A stretch of DNA of 64,000 nucleotides from Corynebacterium yudongzhengii (GCF_003065405.1 NZ_CP026947.1:2046001-2110000); one strand, 5' to 3'; shown: positions 18,923-33,763, numbered from the stretch's first letter. Numbers and translations are program-made. The notes: generated by a model from the letters alone, not told the origin.

Positions 18923-21478
18923 CTAGTCCGCGATCGCGTCCAGCGGTGGGGTCTTCGCCGCGCGCCCGGCCGGCCAGATGGCGGCGATGAGGCCGACGAT
19001 CAGCGCACCGATCAACACGACGCCCAGCAGGTCCCAAGGCACGATGGCGTTGCTGAGGCCTTGGTCCTCGAGGACCTCGATGAACGCCCAGCCCAGGCCT
19101 AGGCCCATGACGATGCCAGAGACCGCGCCGAACAGGGCGATCTGCACAGCTTCGAGCATGATCATCGTGCGGACCTGGCCGCGCTGCGAACCGACGGCGC
19201 GCAGCATGCCGATCTCCTGTCGGCGCTCAATCACGCTCAGAGTCAGCGTGTTGACGATACCCAGGATCGCGATGATCACCGCCAGCGCCAGCAGCGCGTA
19301 GAGGATGCTGAGCATCTGGTCGATCATCTGGTTGGCCAGGCCGGCCATCTCCTCACCATCCATGACTTGGACGACGATGAACTGGGCCATCTCCTCCTCG
19401 AGGTTGGCGCGCAGCTCTTCGTGCTCCACGCTGCCGTCGCCGGTGACACCGATCATGATGATCTCCATCATTTCGGGCGGGATCACGGCGCTGACGTCAA
19501 CCGTCGACACCATGGGGTTCGAAAGCACCTCGTTCTGGCCAAAGGTACCGATCAGCTCGATCTCCGCCGTCTCCGGACTAATGCCCGGGGCGCTGAGTTC
19601 GTAGGTCTCGCCGACTGTCCAGCCCCGCTCCTCGGCGTAGGCTTCGGGGGCAATCATGCCGCCGTCGGAAAGGTCGGTGGATCCTTCCACCCCTTCCAGG
19701 ACAATCAGCTCGGCGGGGTCGCCGTCGCTGACGTCGCTGAACCCGCCTTCCGGGCCGACGGTGGTCGGGAACTCGCCGTCGATAGCCACCGGCGCCGCGG
19801 AGTAGATGATGGCTGACTCGACGCCCTCGGTGTTGGCAGCGGCCTTCGGGGCTTCCGCCGGCACGGGGAAGACGCCCTGCTGCGGGCCGGTCAGCACGTA
19901 GTCGGCGGTGAAGTTGTTCTCCAACACATCATCGATAGCGCTCTTCATCGACGCCCCGAACATCCCAATCGCCGTCACCAGCGCAATTCCCAGCGCTAAC
20001 GCGAACGCGGTCGTCGAGGTACGCCGCGGGTTCCGGCGCGTATTCGTCGACGCCAGCTTGCCGATCGCACCAAACGGCAACCCGATGAGACGCCCGAACG
20101 TCGGCACGATCGGCAGCGACAGCGCCGGGCCGACCAGGAAGAAGCCCACGATGACCCCCACCGCGCCGACACCAACTGCGATGGCGCGGTGGGCGGTGGA
20201 CCAGTCGTCGAAAAGCACGCCGATCGCCGCCGCGACGATCGCCGCCGCCACGACAACCGCGCCCACGATGGTGCGCGCCTTCAGCGGCTGGCTCGTCGCG
20301 CTTTCCGACGAGCGCATCGCCTCCACGGGCTCCACCTGGCCAGCGCGGCAGGCGGGTGCCCACGCGGAGACCACGGTGACCACGGTGCCGAGCACCACCG
20401 GCACCACGATCGCTTGCCACGACAAACCGAGGCCGGAATCCGGCATCTCCATGCCTTGGGTCGCCAGGAATGCCTTGATGACGGCAACCAGGCCGATGCC
20501 CACGACGACACCGATCGCCGAACCGATCAGGCCGATGATGACAGCCTCGAAGGTGACAGAGCGAGTGATCTGACCGCGGGAGGCACCCAGCGCACGCAGG
20601 AGGGCGAACTCCTTGGTGCGCTGGGCGACGATCATCGAGAAGGTGTTCGCGATGAGGAAGGTTCCCACCAGCAGCGCGATCAGGCCGAAGGCGACGAGGA
20701 AGTAGTTGACGAAGCTCAGCGCGTTCTGCACTTCTTGGGAGGTGGTCTCCGCCAGCTGCTCGCCGGTTTCGATCTTGAGATCCGGGAACTCGCTGGCGAG
20801 GTGATCGACGAGCTCTTGGTCTTCGATGCCCTCGACGCCTTCGACGATGAGCTGGCTGATGGGCGGGGTGGGCGCGAAGTTATCCAGGTAGGGCTGCTCT
20901 TCCATGTAGGCCGTCACGTTGGTGCCCTGGTAGAGCTCGGAATCCCACAGGCCGGTCACGGTGACCACAGAGCGCTCATCGGAATCGACGACGAGCAGCT
21001 CTTCGCCGACCTCGAGCCCGTATTCTTCCGCGGCGCTGGCATTGATGGCGACCTCTTCGGCTCCCTGTGGCGCCTCACCTTCGACGAGCTCATGCGAGTC
21101 GCCGACGACGTCGTCGGGGTCGTACCAAATCGACAGCGCCGAGTTGCCGCCACCGGTCTGTAGCGGTTCTGGGTCCTCCTCCGTGCCGGTGGCCAGAACC
21201 ACGGTGCGCGAGGAGGTGATGTTGACGTTGTCGACGTTCTCATCCGCCGCGATGGCGTCACGGTCCTCGGGGGTCGGCTCACCGCCGACGACGACATCGA
21301 CATCCGCATACACGTCTTCAACCACCGCGTCGAAGGTCTTCGACAGCGAGTTGGTAAACATGAACGCACCGGAAATGAACGCGGTACCCAAAACGACCGC
21401 GAGAATGGTCAGTGCCAGGCGCAGCTTATGTGCCGCGATATTGCGCAGCGATACCTTGCGCATGGTGTTGTGGGCCAT
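18923..21478 (-). CDS. MacB/FtsX-type ABC transporter permease
   Basis: 851-residue permease with two FtsX-like units: an N-terminal helix (about residues 15-37), a large extracytoplasmic domain, three helices around residues 255-370 (LRALGASRGQITRSV loop), a second extracytoplasmic region, and a C-terminal three-helix block with the matching LRAVGSQRGQVRTMI loop. Such permeases do not pump small solutes but transmit force for lipoprotein, peptide or lipid export, or signal to cell-wall enzymes. It lies five bases downstream of its ATPase gene. Its TAG stop is part of the IS target duplication, so the coding sequence ends intact right at the IS. Confidence 0.9.
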   Translation of the reverse strand: MAHNTMRKVSLRNIAAHKLRLALTILAVVLGTAFISGAFMFTNSLSKTFDAVVEDVYADVDVVVGGEPTPEDRDAIAADENVDNVNITSSRTVVLATGTEEDPEPLQTGGGNSALSIWYDPDDVVGDSHELVEGEAPQGAEEVAINASAAEEYGLEVGEELLVVDSDERSVVTVTGLWDSELYQGTNVTAYMEEQPYLDNFAPTPPISQLIVEGVEGIEDQELVDHLASEFPDLKIETGEQLAETTSQEVQNALSFVNYFLVAFGLIALLVGTFLIANTFSMIVAQRTKEFALLRALGASRGQITRSVTFEAVIIGLIGSAIGVVVGIGLVAVIKAFLATQGMEMPDSGLGLSWQAIVVPVVLGTVVTVVSAWAPACRAGQVEPVEAMRSSESATSQPLKARTIVGAVVVAAAIVAAAIGVLFDDWSTAHRAIAVGVGAVGVIVGFFLVGPALSLPIVPTFGRLIGLPFGAIGKLASTNTRRNPRRTSTTAFALALGIALVTAIGMFGASMKSAIDDVLENNFTADYVLTGPQQGVFPVPAEAPKAAANTEGVESAIIYSAAPVAIDGEFPTTVGPEGGFSDVSDGDPAELIVLEGVEGSTDLSDGGMIAPEAYAEERGWTVGETYELSAPGISPETAEIELIGTFGQNEVLSNPMVSTVDVSAVIPPEMMEIIMIGVTGDGSVEHEELRANLEEEMAQFIVVQVMDGEEMAGLANQMIDQMLSILYALLALAVIIAILGIVNTLTLSVIERRQEIGMLRAVGSQRGQVRTMIMLEAVQIALFGAVSGIVMGLGLGWAFIEVLEDQGLSNAIVPWDLLGVVLIGALIVGLIAAIWPAGRAAKTPPLDAIAD

Positions 21479-21483
21479 GGCGA

Positions 21484-22356
21484 CTAACCCTCGATTCCGG
21501 ACATGGTCTGCAGGATCTTGTCCATGGTGGGGTCGTACATCTCGTCGACGACGCGGCCGTCGGCTAGGAAGATGACGCGGTCGGCGTAGCTGGCGGCGCG
21601 GGCATCGTGGGTGACGATGACGACGGTCTGGTTATCCTCATCCACCGCCGTGCGCAGAATCTGCAGCACTTCCGTCGAGGAGTTGGAGTCCAGGTTGCCG
21701 GTGGGCTCGTCGCCGAAAATGATCTCCGGGCGGCTCACCAGGGCGCGGGCACAGGCGACGCGCTGTTGCTGACCACCCGAGAGCTCGGCTGGGCGGTGAT
21801 CGAGACGGTTCGCCAGGCCGAGGCGGGACGTGACCTCGTCGAACCACTCTTGATCCACCGTGTTGCCAGCGATGTCACTCGGCAGGGTGATGTTCTCGGC
21901 GGCGGTGAGCGTCGGTACCAGGTTGAAAGACTGGAAGATGAAACCCAGACGGTCGCGACGCAGCGAAGTGATCTCCTTATCCTTCATGCCCGTCAGGTTG
22001 GTGTCCCCGAGGAACACATCGCCGGAGGTCGCCGCGTCCAGGCCCGCCATCGTGTGCATGAGGGTGGACTTGCCGGAGCCCGACGGTCCCATGATCGCGG
22101 TGAACTGATTCTTGCCGAACTCCACGTCTACGTGATCCAGGGCGATCACGGCGGTATCGCCCTCGCCGTACTGCTTGAACAGCTGCTGGGCACGGGCCGC
22201 AGCGACGCGGGGTGTGGAGTGGTTTTCTGGTGTGCTTTCTTGAATGCTTTCTTGCGGGGCGTCGTCGTTATGCAGGACGTGACGACCATAAGAGGACGCC
22301 TGCTCGGCGGGAGGCTGGTCAGCGGACTGAGACCGGTTCGACGGCGTCGAGGCCAT
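21484..22356 (-). CDS. ABC transporter ATP-binding protein (LolD/MacB type)
   Basis: 290 residues. Walker A is GPSGSGKST (about residue 92), the signature LSGGQQQR, Walker B IIFGDEPTGNLD and the H-loop VIVTHD, which is the pattern of the MacB/LolD/FtsE subfamily that pairs with FtsX-type permeases. An unusual polar, unstructured N-terminus of about 48 residues precedes the domain. It is rich in Ser, Gln and Pro; an internal start may be used instead. It forms an operon with the downstream permease. The 1-kb gap upstream carries palindromes described separately. Confidence 0.92.
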   Translation of the reverse strand: MASTPSNRSQSADQPPAEQASSYGRHVLHNDDAPQESIQESTPENHSTPRVAAARAQQLFKQYGEGDTAVIALDHVDVEFGKNQFTAIMGPSGSGKSTLMHTMAGLDAATSGDVFLGDTNLTGMKDKEITSLRRDRLGFIFQSFNLVPTLTAAENITLPSDIAGNTVDQEWFDEVTSRLGLANRLDHRPAELSGGQQQRVACARALVSRPEIIFGDEPTGNLDSNSSTEVLQILRTAVDEDNQTVVIVTHDARAASYADRVIFLADGRVVDEMYDPTMDKILQTMSGIEG

Positions 22357-23366
22357 GGCGGGTGCTTCCTTCCATCAGGCGAAGAAGATCTTAAAATGCA
22401 ACTCCGCCAAGTATTCCATCTCGTGATAACTGCTGTCCGTTGGGACCAGTAACTAATCTATAAACCGCCGTCCAAGATGGGTATCGGGACTTACCCTGAG
22501 TTCACCCTGATTTAATGGTTGGCGCTCTGGTAAGTGTGCTCCGGTACGTGAGTTCTAGGCTCCGAGCACGATGGGTGTTCGTCTGGTGTTTACGGTTCGC
22601 GGCTATACGGTCGCATAGTCCGCCGAGAGCCGAACCCGCATAGGAGCCTCTGCGGCTCGCCTCAAATTGCTCTATGCCACGGCATAATGCGCCGGAGATT
22701 ACGCACGTGCGTAATCGGGGCGGACTCGAATCCCAGGCCCGTGTTGGGAAGCCTGTTTTAAGGTATGAATGACAACTATTGTCAGATGCGATTTGTTGGT
22801 AGCGCTTCTCCGGCAAGACGGTCGCGACGGTGTCCGGGTAGTTGGCAAAAGCCACCCGGCCCCGGCAGCTGCCAGGTCCCGCCTAGCCTTAGAGCCGCGC
22901 CGCAGACTCCCCGCCCCTTAGCAAACCCGAGCGCGCCGGCACCGGTGCTCGCCGGACGGCGCAGGTGACACGTGTTGCTTGTGCCTATGAGTCCTCCGCG
23001 ATTCATTGATTTCCGATTACGCACGTGCGTAGACTATTCGGCTCGCACTATGCCGCGCCATAGTCAGCCTGGGGACTGTAGTGGTTGCGGGGTCGGAGTC
23101 GACCCCTGTCATGGGCAAAGGATGAGGGATCCCTCCATGTTTTACGAACGTGCGTAAAAACCAGAGAGCGACTCCACACCTCCACCAGAGAAATCCCGTA
23201 CACCTATGCGGTCCCCGCAACCCATAGAATCCGGCTTACACACGCACCTAAAAACCCCAAACACCCCCACACACAAACAAAAAAGAGTGTGGTGACCCAC
23301 CCAACCCCCAACAAGAGGTACACAGGCAGACCACCACACACACATTTACTTATCCATACCACAATT
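22357..23366. other. Non-coding gap with interspersed palindromes between the ABC operon and the rRNA operon
   Basis: No convincing gene. The gap contains three copies of a palindrome with core ACG(C/A)ACGTGCGTA at 22698-22715 (perfect 18-bp), 23016-23033 and 23141-23158. Three looser palindromes of the form CTATGCC..GGCATAG lie at about 22602-22618, 22670-22687 and 23048-23065. There is also TGACAACTATTGTCA at 22770-22784 and a GGGGTCG/CGACCCC hairpin at about 23089-23106. Frames here lack start sites with ribosome-binding sequences and resemble no family. Confidence 0.7.
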
Positions 23367-23488
23367 GTGGCCGGCGGCAACCTACTCTCCCACACCCTCC
23401 CAGGTGCAGTACCATCAGCGCGCACAGACTTAGCTACCGGGTTCGAAATGGGACCGGGCGTGACCCTGACGCTATCAACCACCGACAC
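23367..23488 (-). rRNA. rrf: 5S ribosomal RNA
   Basis: Minus-strand sequence starts GTGTCGGTGGTTGATAGCG and ends GTAGGTTGCCGCCGGCCAC, with the conserved CGCCCGGTCCCATTTCGAAC loop (20 bases shown) and GATGGTACTGCACC. The ends are set by helix I pairing and may be off by a few bases. It is the last gene of the rRNA operon. Confidence 0.9.
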
Positions 23489-23611
23489 AACCACAAGACA
23501 ACACAAACCCCACACCACAAGGCAGGCGGTGTCATGCCAGACACTGCACAGCAGACACAAACAACAACAATCTCACTAGTATTTCTTGCTCACTTAGCGG
23601 CGTACACACCA

Positions 23612-28623
<5,012 letters not shown>

Positions 28624-29197
28624 ACAAAAGGCTCGTGAAAAGCCCAAACCTGACAAACACACACCACACAACAAAACAGTCACACAGTGTGTGTAAATCC
28701 AAAAATTACATGAACAAACACGCATGATCATGCCATCGACGAGACAAACACAACCACACGCTAAAAATCCCCACCCACAAAAAGTGAGCAGACACAACAT
28801 CCATGCGCCAAAAACAAAAAGCCAACCAACCCCCAGGCAACGAGAGCACACCACACACGAAACAAACGCATGCAGCATCACAGTGGTTGACCCCGGCACA
28901 CACCCCAAAAAAGGGCAAGATGCCACACCACACACAAAGGCGGGGACAACAAAAACTATTGGCACACTATCGAGTTCTCACACAACATTTTCCACACTCA
29001 ACAAAGACACGATCGCGTCTTGCTGTAGAGCGGAAATCTGTTTGTCAGCTTTTTGAGACCTTCGCCGTCCGGCGCGGTCTGTCGCGCTGACTCACATAAA
29101 GTTACGCAGAGACCTCGATAAACACAAATCCCCTGCACATAGGGCATTTTAAGTGTTCAACAATGTGCCTTAAGGACATGCGAGAAACCGTAGCTGG
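28624..29197 (-). promoter_or_regulatory. rRNA operon leader and promoter region
   Basis: 574 bp between 16S and murA. The part next to 16S is C/A-rich on the plus strand, like the spacer. A boxA-like motif (GTGTGAGAACTCGATAGTG on the minus strand) lies at 28964-28986. Upstream of it a candidate minus-strand promoter is CTGACA (29043-29048) with TACAGC (29022-29027) 15 bases apart; this assignment is weak. No gene was found. Confidence 0.55.
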
Positions 29198-30454
29198 CTA
29201 GTCAGCCACCCGCTCGATGTCGGCGCCGAGACTGCGCAGCTTTTCCACGAACTGCGGGTAGCCGCGGTCGATGTGATAGACGTCGTGAACGTTGGTCTCA
29301 CCTTCGGCGACCAGACCGGCGAGGACCAGGCCGGCGCCAGCACGGATGTCGGAGCTCCAGACGTCGGTCGACGACAGGGTTTCTTTGCCACGGATCGCCA
29401 CATGATGACCATCGATGGAGCAATCGGCACCGAGGCGCTGCATTTCGTCGACGAAGCGGAAGCGCGACTCGAAAACATTTTCCGTAATCACGCTAGTGCC
29501 CTGCGCGATGGCGGCGATGCCGATGGCCATGGGTTGCAGGTCCGTCGGAAAGCCGGGGAACGGCAGCGTCTGATAATCGACAGCCTCGGGGCGCTTGTCC
29601 ATGCGCACGCGGAAGCCGTTGTCGTAGGTTTCGACGTCCGCGCCCGCCAGCTTGAGCTTCTCGAGTGCTAGGTGCAGGTGGCGTGGCGCGATGCCGCCGA
29701 CGGTGACTTCGCCGCGCGTCATCGCCGCCGCGTACGCCCATGTGCCGGCGACGATACGGTCCCCGACCACGTTGTGCTCGGTGGGGTGCAACTCTTTTTG
29801 GCCTTCGATGACCAGGGTTGATGTGCCGGCACCTTCGATCTTCGCGCCCATTGCGATAAGCATCTCACACAGATCGGTGATCTCGGGCTCACGGGCGGCG
29901 TTGTCGAGGATCGTCGTGCCTTCGGCGAGCACCGCGGCGGTCAGGATGTTCTCGGTCGCGCCGACCGAGGGGAAGTCGAGCTTGATCTTCGCTCCGTGCA
30001 GCTGCTCAGCTTCCGCTACGACCGCGCCGTGGTGGATGCGGGTAGTCGCGCCCATTTTCTCGAGGCCCGACTGGTGCATATCTAAGGGGCGGGAACCGAT
30101 AGCGTCGCCTCCCGGCAGCGCCACCGTCGCCTTGCCGCAGCGCGCGGTCAGCGGGCCGAGCACAGCGACGGACGCACGGAACTGGCGCACGGCCTCAAAG
30201 TCGGCGTTGCCGCTGATCTTCTTAGGGGTGGTGATGCGCACGGTCGGGCCGTCGAGCTGGACCTCACAGCCTAAGCCCTCGAGGACCTTTTGCATCAAGG
30301 GGACGTCGAGAATCTCCGGGCAGTTGTTGAGCGTGGTCGTGCCCTCGGCCAGCAGTGCTGCCGCCATGAGCTTCAGGACGCTATTCTTCGCGCCGTCCAC
30401 CTTGACGACACCCTGCAGGCGGGCACCCCCGCTGACTCGAAATCGTTCCTTCAC
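29198..30454 (-). CDS. murA: UDP-N-acetylglucosamine 1-carboxyvinyltransferase MurA (Cys-to-Asp type)
   Basis: First committed step of peptidoglycan synthesis: transfers enolpyruvate from PEP to UDP-GlcNAc in the cytoplasm. 418 residues, full length. It starts with the conserved [16 protein letters not shown] (Lys22/Asn23 equivalents). The catalytic loop reads [14 protein letters not shown] at about residues 116-129. Most bacteria have Cys in the place of that Asp, and Cys is the residue alkylated by fosfomycin. Asp occurs in Mycobacterium MurA and causes intrinsic fosfomycin resistance. It lies downstream of ramA on the same strand, 20 bp away, and upstream of the rRNA operon. Confidence 0.96.
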   Translation of the reverse strand: MKERFRVSGGARLQGVVKVDGAKNSVLKLMAAALLAEGTTTLNNCPEILDVPLMQKVLEGLGCEVQLDGPTVRITTPKKISGNADFEAVRQFRASVAVLGPLTARCGKATVALPGGDAIGSRPLDMHQSGLEKMGATTRIHHGAVVAEAEQLHGAKIKLDFPSVGATENILTAAVLAEGTTILDNAAREPEITDLCEMLIAMGAKIEGAGTSTLVIEGQKELHPTEHNVVGDRIVAGTWAYAAAMTRGEVTVGGIAPRHLHLALEKLKLAGADVETYDNGFRVRMDKRPEAVDYQTLPFPGFPTDLQPMAIGIAAIAQGTSVITENVFESRFRFVDEMQRLGADCSIDGHHVAIRGKETLSSTDVWSSDIRAGAGLVLAGLVAEGETNVHDVYHIDRGYPQFVEKLRSLGADIERVAD

Positions 30455-30474
30455 GCCGTCAACCCTAGCGGGAA

Positions 30475-31314
30475 TCAGGGAAGCGCGCCGATGCGCCGGG
30501 CAGCGTTGACGGCCTCGTAGCGCGTGTGGGCCCCGAGCTTGCGCATGACGGAACGCAGGTAGGACTTCACGGTCTCGGCGCCGATGCCCATCTCCTCGGC
30601 GGCCTCGACGTTGGTGTGGCCGAGTGCCACGCAGGAGAGCACGTCGAGCTCGCGGGCAGACAGCTTGGTCGACTGCTTGACCCGCACCGGGGAGACCATC
30701 TGGTCACACAAGACCTCGAGCTCCTTGCGCAAGGTGTCATCGTCGACACGGTTGGCCAGCATCCGCAGCTTCGAATGAGTCGAGCGGACCTGCTCCCACT
30801 CGGCACCGTTCATGACGCGGCCGCTCTTGGTGTTGGCCTTGCCGCCATCGTTGCGGCGCATAGCGGAGTTGACGGCAAAATCCTGCTCGAGGTTACGGGC
30901 GGTCATGGTGACCTCTTCGATCACCTTGTCGCCTAAGCGCACCGGCGAGTGCACGCCGACGTAAAGAACGCCGCGAATCTCTCGACGCACGATCACCGGC
31001 ACCGCGACGATCGAGTGCAGAGACTCATCTTGGATCGCCTTGTCGTACTCATGGCTAATAGTGTTCGCCCGCGTGTAATCGGAGACACCCACGGCGCGGC
31101 GGGTGCTCACGACCCGCCCACCCACACCCGAGCCCGGTTCGATGACCAAGTTCTGTAGCGCGGGCGTACGCAGACCGATCCACTGGCTAATTTGCAGGCG
31201 ATTATCAGGAAGTAGTGCTCCATACATGGTCACCGGTATTCCGGTGGCCGTTTTTAGCGAGGTCAGAGCGGAACGGACAGCCTCGTCGTCGTCCTTCATC
31301 CTGTGCGCTTCCAT
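30475..31314 (-). CDS. ramA: RamA, LuxR-type global regulator of acetate and sugar metabolism
   Basis: 279 residues: an N-terminal GAF-like sensor domain (about residues 20-150) and a C-terminal LuxR helix-turn-helix ([20 protein letters not shown], then [19 protein letters not shown], about residues 215-275). The C-terminal half looks nearly identical to my memory of C. glutamicum RamA, the activator/repressor of acetate, TCA-cycle and sugar uptake genes. The location between murA and cysK also matches. The ATG at 31314 has GGAG upstream; the family N-terminus (DxxRxKDD) supports it over the Met five codons later. Divergent from cysK. Confidence 0.95.
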   Translation of the reverse strand: MEAHRMKDDDEAVRSALTSLKTATGIPVTMYGALLPDNRLQISQWIGLRTPALQNLVIEPGSGVGGRVVSTRRAVGVSDYTRANTISHEYDKAIQDESLHSIVAVPVIVRREIRGVLYVGVHSPVRLGDKVIEEVTMTARNLEQDFAVNSAMRRNDGGKANTKSGRVMNGAEWEQVRSTHSKLRMLANRVDDDTLRKELEVLCDQMVSPVRVKQSTKLSARELDVLSCVALGHTNVEAAEEMGIGAETVKSYLRSVMRKLGAHTRYEAVNAARRIGALP

Positions 31315-31490
31315 TGGGACTCCAGCTCCAGGGCCACCCGAAAAGGTGTCCCCATATCGTGAACGATTGCATGGTTTCCAACCATTTCAGGCTCATAGTA
31401 GCCCGTAATCGGGGGTAAGAAAAAATACACCCCGCCTCATCGCGTACCGAAGTATGGGAAATAGCTGTGCACCTGTCGGTCTAGACGAAA

Positions 31491-31506
31491 TAGACATCTT
31501 GGTCTA
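31491..31506. promoter_or_regulatory. Perfect McbR operator upstream of cysK
   Basis: TAGACATCTTGGTCTA fits the inverted repeat TAGAC-N6-GTCTA known for McbR, the master repressor of sulfur amino acid genes in C. glutamicum. It lies 52 bases before the cysK ATG. A further TAGAC half-site is found at 31481-31485. Confidence 0.85.
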
Positions 31507-31558
31507 TGGTGGCGTTAGTCCGACTTACTGACAAGCAGTAAACAAAGGAGAACAGTTC

Positions 31559-32500
31559 ATGGCGAAGATCTACGACAATGTCACCGATCTCATCGGCGGT
31601 ACCCCGCTAGTCAAGCTCAACGAGCTCCCGGAAGCCGAGGGCGCGAAGGCCACCATTCTGGGCAAGCTGGAGTTCTACAACCCGGCCAACTCGGTCAAGG
31701 ACCGCATCGGTAAGGCCATCATCGACGCCGCCGAGGAGTCCGGTGAGCTGAAGCCGGGCGGCACCATCGTCGAGGCCACCTCCGGCAACACCGGCATCGC
31801 TCTGGCTATGGTCGGCGCGGCCCGCGGCTACAACGTCGTCCTGACGATGCCGGAGACCATGTCCAACGAGCGTCGCGTCCTGCTGCGCGCCTACGGCGCC
31901 GAGATCGTCTTGACCCCGGGCACCGCCGGCATGCAGGGTGCCGTCGACAAGGCCAACGAGATCATCGCCGAGCGCGACAACGCCGTGCTCGCCCGCCAGT
32001 TCGCCAACGAGGCCAACCGCCGCATCCACTACAAGACCACCGGCCCGGAGATCTGGGAGGACACCGACGGCAACGTCGACATCCTCGTCGCCGGCATCGG
32101 CACCGGCGGCACCATCTCGGGCGCTGGCAAGTACCTGAAGGAGCAGAAGTCCGACGTCAAGGCCATCGGCGTCGAGCCGGCCGCCTCCCCGCTGCTGACC
32201 GAGGGCAAGGCTGGCCCGCACAAGATCCAGGGCCTGGGCGCCAACTTCATCCCGGAGGTGCTGGACCGCGGCATCCTCGACGAGGTCCTGGCTATCTCCA
32301 ACGAAGAGGCCGTCGCCACCTCCCGCAAGCTGGCCACCGCTGACGCCGTGCTGGGCGGCATCTCCACCGGCGCGAACGTCCGTGCTGCCCTCGAGGTAGC
32401 CAAGCGTGAGGAGAACGAGGGTAAGACCATCGTCGTCATCATCCCGGACTTCGGTGAGCGCTACGTCTCCACCATCCTGTACGAGGACATCCGCGACTAG
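31559..32500 (+). CDS. cysK: Cysteine synthase A (O-acetylserine sulfhydrylase)
   Basis: PLP enzyme that makes cysteine from O-acetylserine and sulfide. 313 residues. The PLP lysine sits in NSVKDRIG (about residue 42-44), the substrate loop is TSGNTG (about 71-76) and the phosphate-binding glycine loop is GTGGTISG (about 180). The beta8A-9A region and C-terminal [10 protein letters not shown] are typical of CysK. The ATG at 31559 has AAAGGAGA upstream. cysE follows 113 bp later behind a terminator. Upstream lies a perfect McbR operator. Confidence 0.97.
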   Translation: MAKIYDNVTDLIGGTPLVKLNELPEAEGAKATILGKLEFYNPANSVKDRIGKAIIDAAEESGELKPGGTIVEATSGNTGIALAMVGAARGYNVVLTMPETMSNERRVLLRAYGAEIVLTPGTAGMQGAVDKANEIIAERDNAVLARQFANEANRRIHYKTTGPEIWEDTDGNVDILVAGIGTGGTISGAGKYLKEQKSDVKAIGVEPAASPLLTEGKAGPHKIQGLGANFIPEVLDRGILDEVLAISNEEAVATSRKLATADAVLGGISTGANVRAALEVAKREENEGKTIVVIIPDFGERYVSTILYEDIRD

Positions 32501-32519
32501 TCGCGCCTTTTCTCTCGCT

Positions 32520-32564
32520 CACCGCCGCGAAGCCTACCACCGGGCACCGCGGCGGTGAATTTTT
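32520..32564 (+). terminator. Terminator between cysK and cysE
   Basis: Ten-base stem CACCGCCGCG / CGCGGCGGTG followed by AATTTTTAT. It separates cysK from cysE, which has its own promoter. Confidence 0.85.
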
Positions 32565-32613
32565 ATGCTCCGTTCCTGCCGGGCTCATGGCCGAGACTGA
32601 TAGAGTTTGCCAC

Positions 32614-33198
32614 ATGAATATCGTGCAGCTGATCCGGGAAGATTTGCGTAACGCCCGCGCTCATGATCCCGCCGCCCGCGGCGACGTCGAGAACGCCATC
32701 GTCTACTCGGGTCTGCATGCGATCTGGCTGCACCGTATCAACCACGCCCTGTGGAAACGCGGCATCAAGGCTCCGGCACGCATCGGCGCACAGATCGCCC
32801 GCGCCCTGACCGGCATCGAGATCCACCCCGGCGCGACCATCGGGCGTCGCTTCTTCATCGACCACGGCATGGGCATCGTTATCGGCGAGACCGCCGAGAT
32901 CGGCGACGGCGTCATGCTCTACCACGGCGTGACCCTCGGCGGGCAGGTGCTCACACAGACTAAACGCCACCCCACCTTGGGCAACAACGTGACCATCGGC
33001 GCCGGTGCGAAGATTCTGGGGCCCGTCGTCATCGGCGACGGCTCGGCGGTGGGCGCGAACGCCGTCGTGACCAAGGATGTGCCCGCCGACCACATCGCCA
33101 CCGGCGTTCCCGCCAAGGCCCGCCCGCGCAAAAAGAGCGAGCAGGCCAAGCTCGTCGACCCGGACTCCTATGTCGATCCGGGCAACTACGTCATTTAG
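32614..33198 (+). CDS. cysE: Serine O-acetyltransferase
   Basis: Makes O-acetylserine from serine and acetyl-CoA, the substrate of CysK. 194 residues, a short bacterial form: an N-terminal helical part, then a left-handed beta-helix of hexapeptide repeats (from [16 protein letters not shown] to [11 protein letters not shown], about residues 70-170) with the catalytic His in FIDHGMG and the second His in [10 protein letters not shown]. The ATG at 32614 is seven bases after TAGAGT, as in leaderless mRNAs. The frame is also open from an ATG at 32587, but the nine extra residues do not look conserved. The stop overlaps the convergent GNAT gene. Confidence 0.94.
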   Translation: MNIVQLIREDLRNARAHDPAARGDVENAIVYSGLHAIWLHRINHALWKRGIKAPARIGAQIARALTGIEIHPGATIGRRFFIDHGMGIVIGETAEIGDGVMLYHGVTLGGQVLTQTKRHPTLGNNVTIGAGAKILGPVVIGDGSAVGANAVVTKDVPADHIATGVPAKARPRKKSEQAKLVDPDSYVDPGNYVI

Positions 33199-33485
33199 GC
33201 CAGCAGGTCGCGATAGCCCTCATGCTTATCGACGAAGTGCTGCACCGCCGAGCAAGAAGCAACCACCTTCCGGCCTAACGCGCGCGTATCATCCAGCGCC
33301 TCCCCAATAAGCCGCCCCGACAGACCTTGACCGCGAAAACGCGGGTAGACCACTGTGTGGTTGAAATCGCGCACGCCCTTATTGTCTCGGTAGGCGGCGA
33401 AACCGGCCGTCTGCTCCCCTACCTGCAGCAGGTAGCGGGAGTTTTCTTCGTCGTGGATAACCGACGTCTCACTGTTTCGGGTCAT
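33195..33485 (-). CDS. Short GNAT N-acetyltransferase (YjdJ/Gtn-like)
   Basis: 96 residues of the small, one-domain GNAT type. The acetyl-CoA loop is [16 protein letters not shown] (about residues 49-64), followed by the [15 protein letters not shown] segment that ends this subfamily. The substrate is unknown. The ATG at 33485 lies seven bases from CATACT on the minus strand, consistent with a leaderless start. An upstream in-frame ATG at 33512 is less likely. Its stop overlaps that of cysE in the opposite direction. Confidence 0.85.
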   Translation of the reverse strand: MTRNSETSVIHDEENSRYLLQVGEQTAGFAAYRDNKGVRDFNHTVVYPRFRGQGLSGRLIGEALDDTRALGRKVVASCSAVQHFVDKHEGYRDLLA

Positions 33486-33653
33486 GTCCTTGAGTATGTC
33501 ACCGGGCCCCAAGCTCTGATGCGCCCTCCTCTTGTGAAGGCGCCTTCTCCAGCCCCAGCGCTGCGGGGAGGCAAAAGAGCAACAGAGGTGACGAGTAGCA
33601 AACTACCCCAACGCCCAGAAAATGGAAGGGAACCTCAGTTAACACACAGAACG

Positions 33654-33685
33654 CCCGGAACCCTCGTTAAGGAGGATCCCGGGCT
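33654..33685 (-). terminator. Probable terminator behind tRNA-Phe
   Basis: Inverted repeat GCCCGG...CCGGGC with an inner CCTC/GAGG pairing. On the minus strand it is followed by GTTCTGTGTGTTAAC, only moderately T-rich. It lies just downstream of tRNA-Phe on the minus strand. Confidence 0.55.
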
Positions 33686-33690
33686 GCCGG

Positions 33691-33763
33691 TGGCCAGAAG
33701 CGGGGTCGAACCGCTGACCTTCCACTTTTCAGGCGGACGCTCTACCAACTGAGCTATCTGGCC
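33691..33763 (-). tRNA. tRNA-Phe (GAA)
   Basis: 73 nt, acceptor GGCCAGA/TCTGGCC, D arm TAGCTCAGTTGGTAGAGC, anticodon loop CTGAAAA (GAA, phenylalanine), T arm GGTTCGACCCC. It is followed on the minus strand by a terminator-like stem. Confidence 0.95.

Noticed and set aside
22502..22855. 117-codon open frame on the minus strand in the gap behind the rRNA operon
   Set aside because: No family signature, no start signal and composition unlike the neighbouring genes; it runs through the palindromes.
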